NCBI GenBank assembly: GCA_964474455.1
Contig: CAYYSU010000021.1
Location: forward strand, 1 to 46,581
Direction: 5' to 3'
DNA from: BM520 sp964474455
Lineage (GTDB): Bacteria; Bacteroidota; Bacteroidia; Bacteroidales; BM520
DNA length: 46,581 nucleotides
Shown: positions 43,394 through 46,581 of the stretch, piece by piece
Position numbering within the stretch: position 1 is the stretch's first letter
Layout of the letters: every line of letters starts with the position of its first letter
The notes under the pieces: generated by a model
The model's database searches: none
What the model saw: only the letters and a program-made list of their open reading frames with translations
Told to the model about the DNA's origin: nothing
Translations under genes and position numbers: made by a program

Positions 43394-46312
43394 ATGAAAT
43401 ACCTCACATTATCCCTATTAACAATTGCAATGGCGATTCAGATGCCTGTTGTTCATGCTCAGAATAACTCACCGCAACGTGAGCAATGGATCAATTCTGT
43501 TATGAACAAAATGTCTGTCGAAGAGAAGATCGCGCAGTTAATTTTTGTGCGCACGTATAGCAACAAAGACGAATCATATTACAAGGATATTGATATTTTG
43601 GTGAAGCGACATCATATTGGTGGACTGTGCTTTTTTCAAGGCGGCCCGGCACGTCAGGCAGCCCTAACTAACCGATGGCAGAAAAAAAGCAAGATCCCAT
43701 TACTGATATCTTTGGATGCTGAGTGGGGCTTGGGAATGCGCCTCGACTCCACAATCTCCTACCCTCGTCAAATGACCCTGGGAGCAATACAAAACGACTC
43801 TTTGTTATATTACATGGGGGAAGATATTGCAGAACAGCTGAGTTCTATCGGCACCCATATCAATTTTGCTCCCGTGGCAGATGTAAACTCCAACCCTGCC
43901 AATCCTGTTATCAATACACGATCGTTTGGTGAAAACAGAGAAAACGTTGCCAAAAAAAGTATTATGTATATGAAAGGGCTTCAGGATAATGCCATTATTG
44001 CCACCGCAAAGCATTTTCCCGGCCATGGCGACACCGATAGCGACTCACATTACACGCTTCCCATATTAAACCACAATAAAGTAAGAATGGACTCCCTGGA
44101 GTTATACCCTTTCATGGAAATGATAAAGGCAGGACTCGGAGGAATCATGACTGCGCATCTCTATATCCCGCTCTATGAAAAAGGTGAAAACAGAGCGTCA
44201 ACCCTTAGCCATAATATTGTCACTAAACTAATGAGTGATACGCTGGGATTCAATGGCCTTAAGGTTACAGATGCTCTTGATATGAGCGGTGTAACAAAAT
44301 ATTTTGAGCCCGGAGAGGCAGAACTGGAAGCGTACATTGCCGGAAATGATATACTTCTGCTTTCTCTCGATCCGCCAAAAGCCATAAAACTTATCAAAAA
44401 ACACGTTAAAAATAGTAAGGAAGCACTTGACGATCTTGATCGACGATGCAAAAAATTACTTCAGGCAAAATATGATGCAGGGCTACACGATTATTATCCT
44501 ACAAGACCGATTTCTGTCATTGAAAAAATTAACGACCCGAAATATCAGGTCTTGATAAGAAACCTATACCAGTCATCACTTACTTTGGTAAAAGATAACG
44601 ACAGTTTGCTCCCCATAATGCCATGGAAAGCCGGCAAAACAGCACTGCTTTGCATAGGAAACAAACCAAATGAATATATGAATAACCTCGTGGAAAGGTA
44701 TATGCCTGTAGATAGTTATTTTATCCCTTTGGATTATAATAACGCTTTATGGACGGATTGTAAGGAGAATCTTTCAGGTTATGAAACAGTAATAATTACC
44801 TTAAGCACATATGACAAAAAAATGTCATCAGGCTATGGTATTACTGCTGAACTTGAGGAACTACTGGCTCATATTAATAAGGATCACAAAACCATTTTAG
44901 CATATATAGGATCGCCTTATGGATTGACACATTTCAATGATCTTCAGGTAGATGCATTAATGGTTTCGTATGAAGATAAGCATACCGCAAATGACTTGCT
45001 AATACAATCTCTTTTTGGGGCTTTTCCTGTTAACGGCACCCTTCCGGTAAGTGTCAACGATACACTCAAGGAGGGCTTTGGTTTGAAGCGAGAGGCCATT
45101 AACACCTTTCGATATGGTAGCATAGAAGACGAAGGAAGATATGAAGAAATCCTCGCCCCTATTGACAGCATAATTTTAAACGCGATACAAGAAAAAGGCA
45201 TGCCCGGATGTCAGCTTTTTGTTGCCAAGGATGGCAATGTTATTATAAACAAAAGTTATGGGTTTCATACTTATGAGAAAAGGCGTGAGGTCACCAATGA
45301 TGACATATATGATGTTGCAAGCATCACGAAAGTGGCAGCTACCTCAATATCAATGATGAAGCTTTATGAGGATGGCATTATTGATATCGATCAGCGCCTC
45401 TCTTTCTATCTTTCTGACCTAAAAAACGGAAACAAAAAGGACATTATTATCCGTGATATGATGGCACACCAAGCGGCGCTACAGCCCTGGATTCCCTTCT
45501 TCAAAAATACTCTGGACGAAAATGGCAATCCTCTCTCCGATTATTACTCAAACACTCCTGATCCAAATCATACAATATATATTTCCGACACTTTGTTCCT
45601 GAGAAACGACTATCCATTTGCTATTTACGATACTATCAGGGAGTCGGAGCTGAGGAACTCCATTGAGTATAAATACAGCGACCTGGGGTTTATACTACTC
45701 TGCAGAGCCATAGAACAATCTACAAATACACCTTTGGAGCAATTTGTTGAGAGTAATTTCTATTCGCCATTGGGATTGTCAAATATTGGCTTTAACCCAT
45801 TGATGTGGAGGGATAAAAAACATATTGTACCCACAGAAGACGAAAAGATCTTCCGTAAGAAATTGATTCATGGCACTGTACATGATCCAGCGGCAGCGAT
45901 GTTAGGTGGTGTTTGCGGGCATGCAGGACTATTTAGCAATGCTCATGATCTTGGCGTTTTATTTCAATGCCTTATTCAGGGTGGCAACTATGCAGGACAA
46001 CAATATTTTGACGAGCAGACTATTCACTCATTCACAAAATATCAGTTCCCTTTGAATGAGAATCGTCGCGGCATCGGTTTCGACAAACCCTTGCTTGATT
46101 ATTATGAAAATGGCCCTGTATGTGAGGACGCTTCACCTTCAAGTTTCGGTCACAGTGGGTTTACAGGCACATTTATCTGGGGCGATCCGGAAAAAAACCT
46201 TGTATACGTCTTTCTATCAAATCGCATATATCCTGATCAGTCCAACAACCTTATTATCAAAGAGAATGTACGCACGAACATTCATCAAATTTTATACGAA
46301 AAGCTCTTTTAA
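43394..46312 (+). CDS. Exported GH3 beta-N-acetylglucosaminidase / serine beta-lactamase-fold fusion
   Basis: A 972-residue exported protein with a signal peptide (1-22, VVHA-Q). The N-terminal GH3 domain (about 30-370) is NagZ-like. KHFPGHGDTDSDSH (from 206) carries the general-acid/base His-Asp pair and D293 (KVTDALDMSG) is the nucleophile. A C-terminal GH3-like domain follows (to about 580). The last 370 residues form a class C beta-lactamase/DD-peptidase fold: S643-I-T-K646 (SxxK), Y761-S-D (YxN position) and H920-S-G (third motif). Both halves retain catalytic residues. The protein could trim both the sugar and the peptide of peptidoglycan or its turnover fragments in the periplasm. This fusion is known in Bacteroidota. 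The exact substrate is unknown. Confidence 0.92.
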   Translation: MKYLTLSLLTIAMAIQMPVVHAQNNSPQREQWINSVMNKMSVEEKIAQLIFVRTYSNKDESYYKDIDILVKRHHIGGLCFFQGGPARQAALTNRWQKKSKIPLLISLDAEWGLGMRLDSTISYPRQMTLGAIQNDSLLYYMGEDIAEQLSSIGTHINFAPVADVNSNPANPVINTRSFGENRENVAKKSIMYMKGLQDNAIIATAKHFPGHGDTDSDSHYTLPILNHNKVRMDSLELYPFMEMIKAGLGGIMTAHLYIPLYEKGENRASTLSHNIVTKLMSDTLGFNGLKVTDALDMSGVTKYFEPGEAELEAYIAGNDILLLSLDPPKAIKLIKKHVKNSKEALDDLDRRCKKLLQAKYDAGLHDYYPTRPISVIEKINDPKYQVLIRNLYQSSLTLVKDNDSLLPIMPWKAGKTALLCIGNKPNEYMNNLVERYMPVDSYFIPLDYNNALWTDCKENLSGYETVIITLSTYDKKMSSGYGITAELEELLAHINKDHKTILAYIGSPYGLTHFNDLQVDALMVSYEDKHTANDLLIQSLFGAFPVNGTLPVSVNDTLKEGFGLKREAINTFRYGSIEDEGRYEEILAPIDSIILNAIQEKGMPGCQLFVAKDGNVIINKSYGFHTYEKRREVTNDDIYDVASITKVAATSISMMKLYEDGIIDIDQRLSFYLSDLKNGNKKDIIIRDMMAHQAALQPWIPFFKNTLDENGNPLSDYYSNTPDPNHTIYISDTLFLRNDYPFAIYDTIRESELRNSIEYKYSDLGFILLCRAIEQSTNTPLEQFVESNFYSPLGLSNIGFNPLMWRDKKHIVPTEDEKIFRKKLIHGTVHDPAAAMLGGVCGHAGLFSNAHDLGVLFQCLIQGGNYAGQQYFDEQTIHSFTKYQFPLNENRRGIGFDKPLLDYYENGPVCEDASPSSFGHSGFTGTFIWGDPEKNLVYVFLSNRIYPDQSNNLIIKENVRTNIHQILYEKLF

Positions 46313-46545
46313 GAAAAACAACATCTTTTGTGAACAAACAGCTAAAGATGCTGTTATGCTATAGTATTATATTCATTATTTTATTAATGAGTAATGGTCG
46401 GGAATGTAGCTTTTCTTTTCTGAGGTTTGGTTTTCCACTTTTCAACTTACTTCCTATCATACTACTTCCTGACCATTTTTTTCTCCTGAGCAAAACATTT
46501 CCACCGATTCACTGTTTAAAGACTTAAATAAAAAAAGTATTAGTT
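46313..46545. other. 233-nt gap before tpx
   Basis: No gene, repeat or terminator could be supported. A 65-codon frame at 46330-46527 encodes a hydrophobic peptide but has no family resemblance. I see only AT-rich sequence with an A-run before the tpx start. Confidence 0.5.
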
Positions 46546-46581
46546 ATGTCAAAAATCACATTAAAGGGAAACCCTATTCAT
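46546..46581 (+). CDS. tpx: Thiol peroxidase, 5' fragment
   Basis: The window ends after 12 codons reading MSKITLKGNPIH. This is the characteristic start of the Tpx peroxiredoxins (xxITLKGNPIHT), which reduce hydroperoxides through thioredoxin. The catalytic cysteine lies beyond the window. The identification rests only on this N-terminal motif, but it is distinctive. Confidence 0.75.
   Translation, partial: MSKITLKGNPIH

Noticed and set aside
46330..46527. 65-codon hydrophobic reading frame before tpx
   Set aside because: Could be a small membrane peptide, but there is no ribosome binding site, no family match I know, and composition like non-coding AT-rich DNA.

Overview
The window looks like a chromosomal segment of a Bacteroidota species, probably of the Bacteroidales/Marinilabiliales type. 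The signs are a type IX secretion (Por) C-terminal sorting domain, a PorE-like OmpA protein, a chlamydia/bacteroidete-style V-type ATPase operon with a DUF2764 subunit, an alpha-2-macroglobulin/PbpC pair, and repeated matches to the Bacteroidota -7 promoter element TAnnTTTG. No rRNA, tRNA, CRISPR array or insertion sequence was recognised.

Layout. (a) 57-8530, minus strand: a type I restriction-modification locus read hsdM, hsdS, a SIR2-like gene broken at an A7 run, a 461-nt gap, a parD/parE-type toxin-antitoxin pair, then hsdR. hsdM carries an in-frame repeat insertion. This is the only clearly accessory part of the window and the best candidate for an unusual defence system. (b) 8699-9320: a small PepSY-type membrane protein ending at a strong bidirectional terminator. 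(c) 9350-17076, minus strand: the translation operon thrS-infC-rpmI-rplT (infC appears to start at AUA), a PorE-like envelope protein, folD and ffh. (d) 17176-20331: a large type IX-secreted protein, its terminator, and a fossil copy of its own 3' end. (e) 20420-23023: clpB. (f) 23030-31983, minus strand: a tightly packed unit of an alpha-2-macroglobulin lipoprotein, pbpC and a nucleoid-associated protein. (g) 31997-35219: an AddA-like helicase-nuclease. (h) 35220-35761: 542 nt without a gene, holding a promoter element and a hairpin. (i) 35762-43291: the V-type ATPase operon E-DUF2764-A-B-D-I-K, whose rotor subunit carries every residue of the Enterococcus hirae Na+ site. (j) 43366-46312: an exported GH3/beta-lactamase fusion. 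(k) 46546 to the end: the first codons of tpx.

How the parts work together. HsdR/M/S would form a restriction complex that recognises modified versus unmodified DNA. The SIR2-like protein and the toxin-antitoxin pair sit inside the same locus as potential abortive-infection layers. The envelope genes (alpha-2-macroglobulin, PbpC, GH3/beta-lactamase, PorE-like protein) point to cell-wall repair, peptidoglycan turnover and type IX secretion. The V-ATPase suggests sodium-coupled energetics. The remainder is housekeeping. Positions 1-56 lie past the hsdR stop and hold nothing I recognise.
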